64,000 bases of DNA, taken from assembly GCA_910584305.1 (NCBI GenBank), contig CAJTZW010000003.1, positions 55,106-119,105 of the forward strand, written 5' to 3'. Every line of letters starts with the position of its first letter. The first letter of the stretch is position 1. The position numbers and the translations under genes are program-made. The notes beneath the pieces were generated by a model. The model did no database searches. It was not told where the DNA came from and saw only the letters and a list, made by a program, of their open reading frames with translations. The DNA is from an uncultured Bacilli bacterium (GTDB lineage Bacteria; Bacillota_I; Bacilli_A; RF39; UBA660). This document shows, one piece after another, positions 25,160-34,714 of the stretch.

Positions 25160-26450
25160 GATTACACTCCTCACATCCACAATCATCACTTAACTTTTCA
25201 TCTAAAAAGTCAACAATGTCTTCTATTTTTACTTTATATTCTTCCTTAGTATGATTATTTTTTACAGTAAGTATATTGGTTTTTACCTCTTCTTCACCTA
25301 CAAGGATAATAAATTTACTATGTAGCTTATCCGCCTGTTTAAAATTACTAGATAGTTTACGACTCATACTATCGATATCAGTAGAAAATCCACACATACG
25401 TAAATCATTGGTTAAAGCTATACTATACTCTAACCCATTATCCATTGGAATTACATATACATCAATTCCATTATTCATTGTTAAGTCAACGTGTTCATAT
25501 TCCAAAGCAGTAAGAAGTCTCTCTAAACCCATCGCAAAACCAACACCTGGAGTAGCAGGCCCCCCTATCGCCTCTACAAGACCATTATAGCGACCCCCAC
25601 CACAAAGTACATTTTGACTACCAAAGCCTTCCACACTTGCTTCTACTTCAAATACAGTATGTGTGTAATAGTCAAGTCCTCTAACTAAATTAGGATCCTC
25701 AATATATTCGATATGTAAAGCCTCCAAATATTTTTTGACACTCTCATAATGTGCCTTACTCTCCTCATTTAAATAATCTACAATTTTAGGAGCATTCTTC
25801 ATAATATCCAAATCATGATCTACTTTACAATCTAAAATACGAAGAGGATTTTTTTCAAAACGAGATTTACAATCTTCACATAATGTATCTATATGAGGTT
25901 TAAAATAATTTATTAAAGCTTCCCGATAATTGGTTCTAGATTCGATATCTCCTAGTGTATTAATATGTACTTTAAGTCCTTTTAACCCAAGTAATTTATA
26001 AAAATTCACAGGAATACTAATAACTTCAGCATCTAGAATAGGGGATTCACTTCCAAATACCTCTACACCAAATTGATAAAATTCCCTAAATCTTCCAGAT
26101 TGAGGTCTCTCATATCGGTACATTGGTCCATAATACCAAGTTTTAACTGGTATAGTAGCATTCCCATACATTTTATTCTCTACATAACTTCTAACAACAC
26201 CTGCTGTCCCTTCTGGACGAAGTGTCATATTTCTATCCCCACGGTCTTTAAAATCATACGTTTCTTTTGAAACAATATCCGTTGTTTCCCCAACTCCACG
26301 ATGAAATAATTCGCTAGACTCAAAAAGTGGAGTTCTAACATATTCATAATTATATTTCTCCATCAATGCTTTCATCACATTTTCAAGAGCTATAAAAGTT
26401 TCTCCTTTATTTCCATATACATCATAAGTCCCTTTTGGTTTCTGTATCAT
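25149..26450 (-). CDS. hisS: Histidine-tRNA ligase
   Basis: A class II synthetase of 433 residues. It shows motif 1 near the N-terminus, the motif 2 region KTWYYGPMYRYERPQSGRFREFYQFG, the two histidine-binding motifs LVRGLDYYTHTVFE and GGGRYNGL, motif 3 GVGFAMGLERL and a C-terminal anticodon-binding domain. It ends in CGCEECNHEN, an unusual Cys-rich tail. The T-box leader at 28322-28533 probably controls it through the shared transcript. The gene starts one base after the AAA+ gene and overlaps aspS. Confidence 0.96.
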   Translation of the reverse strand: MIQKPKGTYDVYGNKGETFIALENVMKALMEKYNYEYVRTPLFESSELFHRGVGETTDIVSKETYDFKDRGDRNMTLRPEGTAGVVRSYVENKMYGNATIPVKTWYYGPMYRYERPQSGRFREFYQFGVEVFGSESPILDAEVISIPVNFYKLLGLKGLKVHINTLGDIESRTNYREALINYFKPHIDTLCEDCKSRFEKNPLRILDCKVDHDLDIMKNAPKIVDYLNEESKAHYESVKKYLEALHIEYIEDPNLVRGLDYYTHTVFEVEASVEGFGSQNVLCGGGRYNGLVEAIGGPATPGVGFAMGLERLLTALEYEHVDLTMNNGIDVYVIPMDNGLEYSIALTNDLRMCGFSTDIDSMSRKLSSNFKQADKLHSKFIILVGEEEVKTNILTVKNNHTKEEYKVKIEDIVDFLDEKLSDDCGCEECNHEN

Positions 26451-26451
26451 A

Positions 26452-28315
26452 TTATCCCTCTTTCTTCTTAGTCATTTGAAATCCAATATTCTTTTCCGAA
26501 TCATTTATTCCAAGTTTTTCTAGCATATTTTCTTTAATATCTTCCTTGGTTATAGTCATTAAAATGTCTAAATCTTCGATATCTTCTGTATTTTTAGCAT
26601 GATTGAATAGTAATCGGTAAAATACATTATCGATAAATCTACCATTTCCAAAATGTTTCATATTCTTCGCTTGCTCGATAATAGGTATTAATAACTTTAT
26701 AGCTTCCTCATCGATTTTCAATTTTGCTTTTCTCACTTTGGTTTGTAAAATTTGGACAAGTTCATCTAAACTATAATCATTAAAATTGAAAATATATCCT
26801 ATTCTAGATTTGAGGCCTGGATTCATTTCTAAGACAGCTTTCATTTCTTTTTCATATCCTGCGAAGATAAAAAACAGTCTCTTTTTTTTCCATTTCTTTT
26901 AAAATTTCTAATAAAGCCTCTTGAGCAAAAGATTGTCCTTGGCTACCAAAGCCATAAGCTTCATCGATAAAAATAACACCGCCCCGATATTCTTTCATTA
27001 CTCTAGCTACTTTTGGTCCAGTTTGACCAACATACTCACCAATAATGTCTTTCGTTGTAAATTCCCCAACTTTATCATTTTTAATATATCCTAAATCATA
27101 AAGTATTTTAGAAATTATTCTAGCTACTGTAGTTTTCCCTGTTCCAGGATTTCCTGCATAAAACATATTTAAATTTACATTTTCTAATATAACATGATCT
27201 TTGACTTTTTCTAAATAAACTAAGTATTTCATAAGCTCATTGACTTGTTCTTTAATTTTATCTAACCCTACCAAATCATTTAATTCTTGTAACCATTTTT
27301 CTACGCTTTTCTTTTGATTATTAGAATTGTTTTCAGATTTTCTTAGTTCTATAGAACTAAGATTGATAGAATCAATCATATCAACCAATTTCTGAATTGT
27401 TTTTGCTTCTTCGTTCATAATCTCTTGGACTGCCATTTTAATAGAATTTAAATTATCTAGTTTTAACAATTGCTTATATTTATTTACATGGTCATAAAGA
27501 AAGGTATTTATTTCTTCTACAGAAAATCCTAATTTTTTCCTTTGATCAATTACATCAATTAATTTGACATACATTTCAATCATTTTATTAATAGTATCTT
27601 TCATTTCTTCCATATTCTCAATAAGGGTAAGAGTTTCTTTACAATCATAGAATAACCTTCTTACATAATCACCAGTAATATCATTACATTTTTGTACTTT
27701 GTTCATTTGTTCTAAAACAATAGGTCTTGATTGTTCTAAAGAGTCATATATTTTTTGCAATTCTATTTTGATTTGATTTGAATCTTTTAAATCTAACAAT
27801 CTCTTTAATTCATCAAATTCTATGGCAATTACATCTTCAAAATCACAGTCTTCTGAATCTTGACTCAATGATTGTTTTTGATTTCCAAACAACATTTCTA
27901 TACCACTGATATGAGAGTTTGTATCTAATCCGTCCATTTGCTCAGCCAATTTCATAAAATCCATTTGTAAAATTTTGATTTTAGATACATCGGAGTCAAA
28001 AAATCCAATATGTACTTTTTCATAGATAGAATTATAGTAGGCTGCTTTTGCTTCTTCTATTGGAACATTTCCCATATGTTCTAACAATTGTTCCTTTGTA
28101 ATAATATAACCAATTCCAATTTCATTATCTCCAAAAGCCATTTCAAAATCACTGATTGTTAAATACTCAGTTCCCATAAAATCAACAAAATAAACATTAT
28201 CATCTTCTTCTATATAATTTCCTTCAATAATATGTAAAGGTTTATAAAAATAAATTCCTTTATATATTTCAATTTTTGTCATTAAAATTCCATAATATAT
28301 TGTATTATCTTCCAT
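26452..28315 (-). pseudogene. SpoVK/CbbX-like AAA+ ATPase gene with a one-base frameshift
   Basis: From ATG at 28315 (AGGAGGG before it) the frame gives an N-terminal domain I do not recognise, a long helical middle (about 150-330) and an AAA+ domain with Walker A GNPGTGKT and Walker B GGVIFIDEA. It stops at 26852. Removing one base from the A6 run at 26869-26874 joins it in frame (TVFIFAGYEKEMKAVLEMN) to the rest of the AAA+ domain and the helical lid (FNDYSLDELVQIL), ending at 26452. The whole gene would encode about 620 residues. The homopolymer lesion may be a sequencing error, a phase switch or a real mutation. Its place between a T-box and hisS is unusual. Confidence 0.75.
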
Positions 28316-28321
28316 AAAACC

Positions 28322-28533
28322 CTCCTAAATGCAACAAAAGACCATAAATATAAGGACGAGTTACCGTGGTGCCACCTTATTTTATAGTCTTTGCTATACA
28401 CTTAAATCTTTAACGCAGATATACGTTTATTTCACGTCTGATGTCTTCCTAAAATATCCTTAAATGTTTGCACCCACCACATTTTCTCTAGATAAGAAAT
28501 ACTTTAGTACTCTTTCAAACAAATAATATATAT
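28322..28533 (-). promoter_or_regulatory. T-box leader
   Basis: On the minus strand the transcript has the conserved stem I features (AGAGAA, GGTGGGTGCAAAC), the T-box GGTGGCACCACGG, and an antiterminator/terminator choice. The antiterminator is AAGGTGGCACC... with ...CGTCCTT. The terminator pairs AAAGAC-ATAAA with TTTAT-GTCTTT and ends in TTTTGTTGCATTT. Uncharged tRNA binding would allow read-through into the AAA+ gene, hisS and aspS. I could not fix the specifier codon with confidence; His or Asp is expected from the genes. Confidence 0.9.
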
Positions 28534-28562
28534 AATATAGAATAAAATGCACTTTTTGTCAA
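28534..28562 (-). promoter_or_regulatory. Promoter of the T-box operon
   Basis: On the minus strand TTGACA, 17 bases, TATATT, at the end of the cls gene and just before the T-box leader. Confidence 0.8.
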
Positions 28563-30107
28563 CTAGAGAAGAGGTGAAATAACACGAAGAACTGCCTCTA
28601 AAATTCGTTTCCATATAGAACGTTTCTTCCAATGGTCTAATTGAATTTCAACAGAATCTTGCATAACATCTGTGAAATCTCTTTTAATGGAATTCTCTAC
28701 CCCCGTCTTATACATCCAAGCCCCACATTCATAATGTAAATAAAGGCTTCTAAAATCAAAATTTATTGTTCCCACAGTACAAATACTACCATCTACAAGG
28801 CATGTTTTTGCATGAACAAAGCCCCTCTTATATTCATATATATGTACACCAGATTCTAATAACTCTTCATAAAAAGAGCGAGTACAAGCAAACACAAGTT
28901 TCTTATCAGGAATATGTGGTGTAATAATTTTAACATCAATCCCACTTAAGCTACTATTAATTAAGGCAGTTAAAAGTTCATTATCTAAAATCAAATATGG
29001 GGTCATAATCCAAATACTCTTTTTCGCATTTGTAATCATTTGTAAATATGTATTTCGAGCCGGATTCAATGTATTATTAGGGCCATCCGCATAGGGGGCA
29101 ACATACCCCTTTCCATCCTTAGAATGCTCCTTTTGAACAAATCTTCCATATTGTAGAGTTTTTCCTTGCGTACTGAAATTCCACATTCTAAGAAACATTA
29201 TCACAAAGCTATCAACAGCCTCGCCACAAATACGAATACCTACATCCTTCCAATGTCCAAAGCGTTGCACATAGTTGACATACTCATCTCCAATATTAAT
29301 TCCACCAGTATATGCGATTTCACCATCGATTACTGTAATTTTTCTATGATCTCGATAATTCATCTTACTAGATAAAATAGAATAAAAAGGATTAAATACA
29401 GAAGTTTCTATTTTAGAATTACCAAAGCCTTCTTTAAATCCCTTTGGTAATCGTGATAAACTTCCAATCTCATCAGTAATCAAATAAATATGGACTCCCT
29501 CTTTACTTTTTCTATCCAATACTTCAAAAATTTTATTCCACATGGAACTATCAGAAATAATAAAATATTCCAAAAATATATACTTTTGTGCAGTCTCTAA
29601 ATCCTTTAACATCTTAGAAAAATATTTTTCTCCAGAGCCTAAATATTCTACTTTTGAAGAACGATATAAAGGAAATCCTGTTGTATTATATAAATACTCG
29701 GCCTGTTTATACCCCTCTACTGTTTCTTTTTTTAAATCATGATATAAGGTATCATTTTTCGGCAAAAATCGAAATGTTCCTTCTACTAATGTACGTAAGC
29801 GTTCTTCCATTCGTTTTGACATTCTCGCATTTCCAAAAAAGATATAAAATAATATACCCGCTACTGGAAATAGCATAATAAAGATAATCCATACAATTTT
29901 ATATGCAGGATTAATATTTCTATATACAATATAAAGAACTGTAGCAATACATAAAAGTCCAAACAAGACATCCATATATAAAGAAATTTGTTTAGTGCTT
30001 CTGTATAATAAATATACAATACCAAGTTGTAATACAATAAGCAACACAAGAAATACCAATTTTAGTATTGATAAAATAATATTTTTTTCTCCATTATTTT
30101 TAGTCAT
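28563..30107 (-). CDS. cls: Cardiolipin synthase
   Basis: A phospholipase D family enzyme that joins phosphatidylglycerol molecules into cardiolipin at the membrane. The 514 residues start with two to three membrane segments. Two HKD motifs follow: HRKITVIDGEIAYTGG in the middle and HAKTCLVDGSICTVGT near the end, the latter followed by NFDFRSLYLHYEC, as in bacterial Cls. A good ribosome site (AGGAGG) precedes the ATG. It is transcribed alone, upstream of the T-box operon and divergent from ldh. Confidence 0.94.
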   Translation of the reverse strand: MTKNNGEKNIILSILKLVFLVLLIVLQLGIVYLLYRSTKQISLYMDVLFGLLCIATVLYIVYRNINPAYKIVWIIFIMLFPVAGILFYIFFGNARMSKRMEERLRTLVEGTFRFLPKNDTLYHDLKKETVEGYKQAEYLYNTTGFPLYRSSKVEYLGSGEKYFSKMLKDLETAQKYIFLEYFIISDSSMWNKIFEVLDRKSKEGVHIYLITDEIGSLSRLPKGFKEGFGNSKIETSVFNPFYSILSSKMNYRDHRKITVIDGEIAYTGGINIGDEYVNYVQRFGHWKDVGIRICGEAVDSFVIMFLRMWNFSTQGKTLQYGRFVQKEHSKDGKGYVAPYADGPNNTLNPARNTYLQMITNAKKSIWIMTPYLILDNELLTALINSSLSGIDVKIITPHIPDKKLVFACTRSFYEELLESGVHIYEYKRGFVHAKTCLVDGSICTVGTINFDFRSLYLHYECGAWMYKTGVENSIKRDFTDVMQDSVEIQLDHWKKRSIWKRILEAVLRVISPLL

Positions 30108-30201
30108 ATGTGCCTCCTAAAAGCCAATTTATTATAACAGGTATTTTTAATTCTGTAAAGTTCGTGGTATAATAAATAATGAGAATAAAGGAGGTATACA
30201 C

Positions 30202-31113
30202 ATGAAACAAAAAGTTGTCATCATTGGTTGTGGAAATGTAGGAATGAGTTTTGCTTATGCCCTATTAAATCAGAGAACTGCAGTAAATGAATTGGTCCTA
30301 ATTGATTTGGATACCAAGCGCATTGAAGGAGAAGTAATGGATTTAAACCATTGTTTAGCATTTGCCCCTTCCAAAATTGATATTAAAGTAGGAGATTATG
30401 AAGATTGTAAAGATGCCAAAATTGTTTGCATCGCTGCTGGAGCAAATCAAAATCCAGGGGAAACTAGAATGGATTTAATCCAAAAAAACAGTAAAATCTT
30501 TGAATCAATTGTTAAAAACACAATAGCATCAGGCTTCAATGGGATTTTTCTAGTTGCTACCAATCCCCTTGATGTAATGACATATCTTACTTGGAAATAT
30601 TCAGACCTTCCAGCAAGACAAATTATTGGATCTGGAACAAGCTTAGATACAGCGAGACTTCGATACTTATTAAGTGAACAAATAGGTGTGAATCCTAAAA
30701 ATGTACATGCATATGTAATTGGTGAACATGGAGATAGCGAATTTGTTCCATGGAGTAATACGAGTATAGGACTTCAAAATATTGAGGAATATTTAGACAA
30801 AAACACATTAGAATCGATTGGTGAAAATGTAAAAAATGCTGCCTATGAAATCATCAATAGAAAAGGTGCTACCTACTACGGGATTGGAATGTGTTTAGTA
30901 CGTATCACAAATGCAATTTTAGGAAATGAGAATTCAATTATTACCGTTTCTACATATGATGATGAAAATGAGATCTTTATCAGTATGCCTTGCATCATTA
31001 ATGAAAATGGAATTAAACAAAAAATTAATATTGAATTAAATAATCAAGAAAAAGAAAAATTACAAAAATCAATTGACACAATAAAAGAGGCTATTACCTC
31101 TTTAGAAGAATAG
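30202..31113 (+). CDS. ldh: L-lactate dehydrogenase
   Basis: This enzyme reduces pyruvate to L-lactate with NADH in fermentation. The 303 residues have the NAD-binding motif IGCGNVGMSFAYAL, the mobile loop AGANQNPGETR with the substrate-selecting Gln (lactate and not malate) and Arg, and the catalytic GEHGDSE with the proton-relay His. DTARLRYLL carries the partner Asp and the substrate-binding Arg. A perfect ribosome site (AAAGGAGG) and a TATAAT box about 36 bases upstream of the ATG support the start. Together with pduL further on it points to mixed-acid type fermentation. Confidence 0.95.
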   Translation: MKQKVVIIGCGNVGMSFAYALLNQRTAVNELVLIDLDTKRIEGEVMDLNHCLAFAPSKIDIKVGDYEDCKDAKIVCIAAGANQNPGETRMDLIQKNSKIFESIVKNTIASGFNGIFLVATNPLDVMTYLTWKYSDLPARQIIGSGTSLDTARLRYLLSEQIGVNPKNVHAYVIGEHGDSEFVPWSNTSIGLQNIEEYLDKNTLESIGENVKNAAYEIINRKGATYYGIGMCLVRITNAILGNENSIITVSTYDDENEIFISMPCIINENGIKQKINIELNNQEKEKLQKSIDTIKEAITSLEE

Positions 31114-31147
31114 AAAATACTAACAACAAAACTTACCTATAAATAAA

Positions 31148-31176
31148 AACATTAAGATGATAGAATTTCTTAATGT
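31148..31176. terminator. Bidirectional terminator
   Basis: AACATTAAG / CTTAATGTT, a stem of nine pairs between ldh and the convergent amidoligase gene, with T-rich flanks. Confidence 0.7.
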
Positions 31177-31177
31177 T

Positions 31178-32266
31178 TTATATTTTCAAGCTTTTTGTAA
31201 AAGGCTTTGATTTAGATAACTTTTTATTATTAGCTTCAAATGATTTTAAATACTGCCTTAAAAAGTATACTTTATCATAATTGGTAGTGAATAACATATC
31301 ACATAACTCTAACGCTTGTTGTAAATATAACTCACCATACCAATCTAAACTTGAATACTTTTCTTCATTTAAATTCCTTCTCTTTTGAATAATATCGTCA
31401 TCATATTTAGAACTTCTCGAATATAATAACAAATTAACAAATAAATTGACGTTGTTTTGCCATATTGTGGGATCTATAGTACCATTTGGGCATCTAAATT
31501 CAATCGTATTGCGATATTCTTCATTATCAAAATCCTTCACGCCCTTCACGTTATAAAAATTAACAGCCTGCCGTCTCACATGTGAAATCATTTCAATAAT
31601 ATCAACCGTACTAAGTTGAGTGTAACCACTTAATCTTTGGTAATCAGACCAAAATATCTTAGCCATTGGCCTTGCGTATTCAGACATACTCGTTCGTGCA
31701 ACTAAAAAATCACCATATACAAATCTATAAATAACATTCTCATAAACAGCCCATAACTTAATAAAATTTAACCAAGATTCATTTTGGCCACCAAGAACCT
31801 GTGTCCCAATATGAATGTGCCCACCAGAGTACTCTCCAATCGTAGCATTTTTATTCACAATAGAACACACTTCCTTTAGTTTCTTCCACGAATCACTTGT
31901 ATCTTTTAATATAGGCGAATTGATCTCTGCACCTTCATGTAAGGATCCATCTCCTTTAAGTATCCAAGTATCATACAATAGCATTGCCCGCAATTGTGTT
32001 TCTATACATTTTTGCTTAGCATCCTCGAATTCTAATTCTAATCCAAATGTTATATGATTATCAAATCCTAAACGATTTCTTAATTCTAAATAATAATTGT
32101 TCATATAATATAGTAAATCTTGTAAATCAATACCACTCATTTCTGAAAATTTATCATTGTTTCTTGGATTAATATAGTCAAATAACGGATTATCTATATT
32201 CATCATCACTTTTTCAGTACTTTGATTGGAATTTCCATTATTCTTTCTTTTTCTTGATCTAGACAT
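31178..32266 (-). CDS. Putative amidoligase (COOH-NH2 ligase family)
   Basis: The 362-residue protein carries the marks of the amidoligase family, relatives of glutamine synthetase that join amino and carboxyl groups with ATP: FGLELEFE, DGSLHEGAEINSPIL, GGHIHIGTQ and TIEFRCPNGTIDP, which hold the metal-binding Glu and His and a nucleotide-binding Arg. The first 30 residues are basic and disordered. Family members sit in mobile elements and in peptide or wall modification gene sets. Here the gene follows a membrane protein gene after five bases and lies near a recombinase. It may modify a protein or peptide of the element or of the cell surface; the substrate is unknown. Confidence 0.8.
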   Translation of the reverse strand: MSRSRKRKNNGNSNQSTEKVMMNIDNPLFDYINPRNNDKFSEMSGIDLQDLLYYMNNYYLELRNRLGFDNHITFGLELEFEDAKQKCIETQLRAMLLYDTWILKGDGSLHEGAEINSPILKDTSDSWKKLKEVCSIVNKNATIGEYSGGHIHIGTQVLGGQNESWLNFIKLWAVYENVIYRFVYGDFLVARTSMSEYARPMAKIFWSDYQRLSGYTQLSTVDIIEMISHVRRQAVNFYNVKGVKDFDNEEYRNTIEFRCPNGTIDPTIWQNNVNLFVNLLLYSRSSKYDDDIIQKRRNLNEEKYSSLDWYGELYLQQALELCDMLFTTNYDKVYFLRQYLKSFEANNKKLSKSKPFTKSLKI

Positions 32267-32271
32267 AATAA

Positions 32272-33135
32272 TTACCTCGTTAACCTATTATAATTATCTT
32301 TCTTTAATTCCAATTGCTTTTTCGCAACATCAATATCTAATGGTTGATACTTTCTTTTTATTTCATTGACACACCTTAAAAAATCAAACGAAGAATATTC
32401 ACTTCTATAATACAGAGGCCCCATCTCTATTAACATACTTACAAAGACATATAAAATAGATAAAAATATATTTTCCCCAACAGTTTGCTTACGAATAATG
32501 TAATCCCCTTCATCTTTACTATATACTATAGCTTGAATAAATGCCCCCTCTTGTAATTCCTCTTCTGTTAAATTATTTTTAGTTTCTTTAATATTTGAAT
32601 CAGGTTCTCCTAAAATACCTTCCAAACTTAAATCTTTCTTATCAAATAATTTGATAATATCTTCATAAGTTTTCTCATCTATTGAATAAGTTTGCACAAC
32701 ACGTGAATATAATCCATCATCTATTTTTTCCCACTTAGAATAATAATATAATAAATTATCATTACTGTCGAGTTTATGTCCAGATTCATCTTTGAAACTA
32801 GCATATTGTTGTTCTTTTCTAATATTTCCAGCATTATCAAATTCGGTCATAACATTAGAATAAGCCTTCACCTCATCATTAGGATAAAATGGTATATCCC
32901 CAAAAAGAGCAAATCCACCTGCAACAATTCCCGCAGTTACTACATAAGGTGCCACTAACTGTAATGCCCGAGCATAAATTTTTAAGTTTTTTATAGCACC
33001 CATTTTTGCATTTCTCAAACTAGAATATTTTATATCAAATTCTAGAGTATCAATCTCTTTTTTCATTTGAATTAGTAATTTCTTCTGCTCAAGTCGTTTT
33101 CTCTCTATCTCACGTTTTTTATTCTTTTTATTCAT
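32272..33135 (-). CDS. Membrane protein of unknown function
   Basis: A 287-residue protein I do not recognise. It begins with a basic coiled-coil stretch (KKREIERKRLEQKKLL), has one membrane segment near residues 60-80 (VAPYVVTAGIVAGGFALFG), an outer domain of about 140 residues, a second membrane segment near 220-240 (IFLSILYVFVSMLIEMG) and a cytoplasmic helical tail. GGGGGAG precedes the ATG, and a palindrome lies about 20 bases further upstream. It is co-transcribed with the amidoligase gene and is a likely membrane partner for it, which is an inference from position. Confidence 0.6.
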   Translation of the reverse strand: MNKKNKKREIERKRLEQKKLLIQMKKEIDTLEFDIKYSSLRNAKMGAIKNLKIYARALQLVAPYVVTAGIVAGGFALFGDIPFYPNDEVKAYSNVMTEFDNAGNIRKEQQYASFKDESGHKLDSNDNLLYYYSKWEKIDDGLYSRVVQTYSIDEKTYEDIIKLFDKKDLSLEGILGEPDSNIKETKNNLTEEELQEGAFIQAIVYSKDEGDYIIRKQTVGENIFLSILYVFVSMLIEMGPLYYRSEYSSFDFLRCVNEIKRKYQPLDIDVAKKQLELKKDNYNRLTR

Positions 33136-33153
33136 CTTAACTACTCCCCCTAA

Positions 33154-33182
33154 TTTTCATAAAGTTTTTAACTTTATGAAAA
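33154..33182. repeat. Palindrome P1
   Basis: TTTTCATAAAGTT, loop TTT, AACTTTATGAAAA: perfect 13-base arms. Confidence 0.85.
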
Positions 33183-33314
33183 ATCAAAGGTGCAATTGCT
33201 TTTAATAATCTTAAAATTAATTTGACTACTATTTCTCTTATCAAAAATAATTTGACAGAGTCGAATTTTAGTGTTAGAATAACCACCAAGTTGTTGAAAC
33301 AACGAATCTTTTCA

Positions 33315-33337
33315 TCTCAAAGTTAAAAACTTTAAGA
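33315..33337. repeat. Palindrome P2
   Basis: TCTCAAAGTT, loop AAA, AACTTTAAGA: ten-base arms with one mismatch. Confidence 0.8.
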
Positions 33338-33478
33338 ATGACCTACCAAATAGTTATAATAATAGAAAAATTTTTTTAAATACTGCAGAATATATACATC
33401 TCTAGTGGAAATTTTAGGGCTTTTCAAAGCAACAATGTTTTGCTATAATATAGATAAGTTATCAATGGAAATAAAAAC

Positions 33479-33499
33479 CTTAAAGTATTCAACTTTGAG
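33479..33499. repeat. Palindrome P3
   Basis: CTTAAAGT, loop ATTCA, ACTTTGAG: eight-base arms with one mismatch, just after the recombinase terminator. Confidence 0.7.
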
Positions 33500-33510
33500 A
33501 AATATGACAG

Positions 33511-33544
33511 AAAAAGACTTGCACATGGTAGAAACAAGTCTTTT
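33511..33544 (-). terminator. Terminator of the recombinase gene
   Basis: AAAAGACTTG / CAAGTCTTTT, a ten-base-pair stem with T-run on the minus strand, five bases after the stop codon. Confidence 0.8.
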
Positions 33545-33548
33545 CTTT

Positions 33549-34631
33549 TTATACAAAACTACACATAGGATTTAAACTGTTCATCATTCTTATTTTGTTA
33601 TCAAAACTAGGATGAACATATCTATCCAATGTTATTTTTACATTAGAGTGCCCAAGAATTTCACTTAAAGTTTTTGGATCACAACCATCCTCAACACATC
33701 TAGTGGAAAATGTATGTCGTAGTGCATGAAAATTATATGTATCTAGATTTATCGATTTCATTATAACCTTATAGTGGTTTGTATAACTACGAGGTTCAAT
33801 GAAATTTCTCTTACCTGTTAAAAAGAAGTACTCATCATCTTTCTGAAACCTTTTCAATATAGTAATCATAAAAGGTGGAATAGGAATATTCCTAACAGAA
33901 GAAGAAGATTTTGGATCATCAAGTATTACAATCGTTTTAGCTTTAATCTCTTTATCATAATTTTTAACACGTATCAAAGTTTTTTCTACCCGAATTATAT
34001 TATTTTCTAAATCAATATTTTTCCATTTTAAAGCACATAATTCACCAATTCTAAGTCCTGTATATAAACATAAAAATATACCAAAACTATCTTCATCAAT
34101 ACAATCACTTAATCTTTGTTCTAATAACATTTGATGTTCCTTTGTAAGTATCTGAATTTCTTTTTTAGGAACTTTTGGCATAGTAATATCAATATTTACA
34201 TTATGGTATTTTAAAATTTGTTGCAATATCATCAGTATATCCTTTACTGTTTTTGGCGTTAAACCACTGTTTAGCATTTTTTCGGTAAACTCATTAATCA
34301 AATTCCTATCAATTTGCTTTCTTTTATATCTACCAAACTCAGGTATTAAATGTGCATATGCAGTATATTCATAATTTGAATAAGAAGACTTTTTGCAAGA
34401 TATTTTGACACTCTTAAGCCAACTATAAATATCCCCGCTAAAAAGCGATTTATCAATCACAATAGTTTCTGTCACTATCTTTCTATATTTTTCCAATACC
34501 TCTTCTTCACTTAATCCATATACATTACCATAATAAGTTGAGCCGTCTTCTTTCATTCCTTTCTTATATTTCATTGAATATCGCCCATCTTTTCTTAAAT
34601 AAATCCTCCCAATTTTATCAGTTTCTCTCAT
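33549..34631 (-). CDS. Tyrosine recombinase (phage integrase family)
   Basis: A 360-residue integrase. The N-terminal part includes an AP2-like/Arm-binding region (RIYLRKDGRYSMKYKKG) and a SAM-like core-binding domain. The catalytic domain has the first Arg in TGLRIGELCALKW, HALRHTFSTRC with the His-x-x-Arg pair, and LGHSNVKITLDRYVH with the His and the nucleophile Tyr. All catalytic residues are present, so it may be active. It resembles integrases of Tn916-type and phage elements. It lies in the middle and not at the border of the supposed element, and no excisionase gene is visible. Confidence 0.93.
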   Translation of the reverse strand: MRETDKIGRIYLRKDGRYSMKYKKGMKEDGSTYYGNVYGLSEEEVLEKYRKIVTETIVIDKSLFSGDIYSWLKSVKISCKKSSYSNYEYTAYAHLIPEFGRYKRKQIDRNLINEFTEKMLNSGLTPKTVKDILMILQQILKYHNVNIDITMPKVPKKEIQILTKEHQMLLEQRLSDCIDEDSFGIFLCLYTGLRIGELCALKWKNIDLENNIIRVEKTLIRVKNYDKEIKAKTIVILDDPKSSSSVRNIPIPPFMITILKRFQKDDEYFFLTGKRNFIEPRSYTNHYKVIMKSINLDTYNFHALRHTFSTRCVEDGCDPKTLSEILGHSNVKITLDRYVHPSFDNKIRMMNSLNPMCSFV

Positions 34632-34676
34632 AAATATTCTCCTTTCACATACATATCATACAGAAAATTTATTGCA

Positions 34677-34701
34677 CAAAAAAGCGCTAGATTTTAGCGC
34701 T
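34677..34701 (-). terminator. Terminator after the 232-codon membrane gene
   Basis: AGCGCTA / TAGCGCT with a five-base loop, followed on the minus strand by seven T. Confidence 0.85.
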
Positions 34702-34714
34702 GTCATTCTCTCTA

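Larger units (their letters stand above)
33136..33340 (-). promoter_or_regulatory. Leader with two palindromes upstream of the membrane protein gene
   Basis: Read on the minus strand: palindrome (33337-33315), a promoter-like CTGTCA with 17 bases and GAAATA (33258-33230), a second, perfect palindrome with 13-base arms and a three-base loop (33182-33154), then the ribosome site. The leader at 35407-35597 has the same order. The proximal palindrome would form a hairpin in the mRNA close to the ribosome site. Both could also be operator or recombinase binding sites. Confidence 0.5.
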
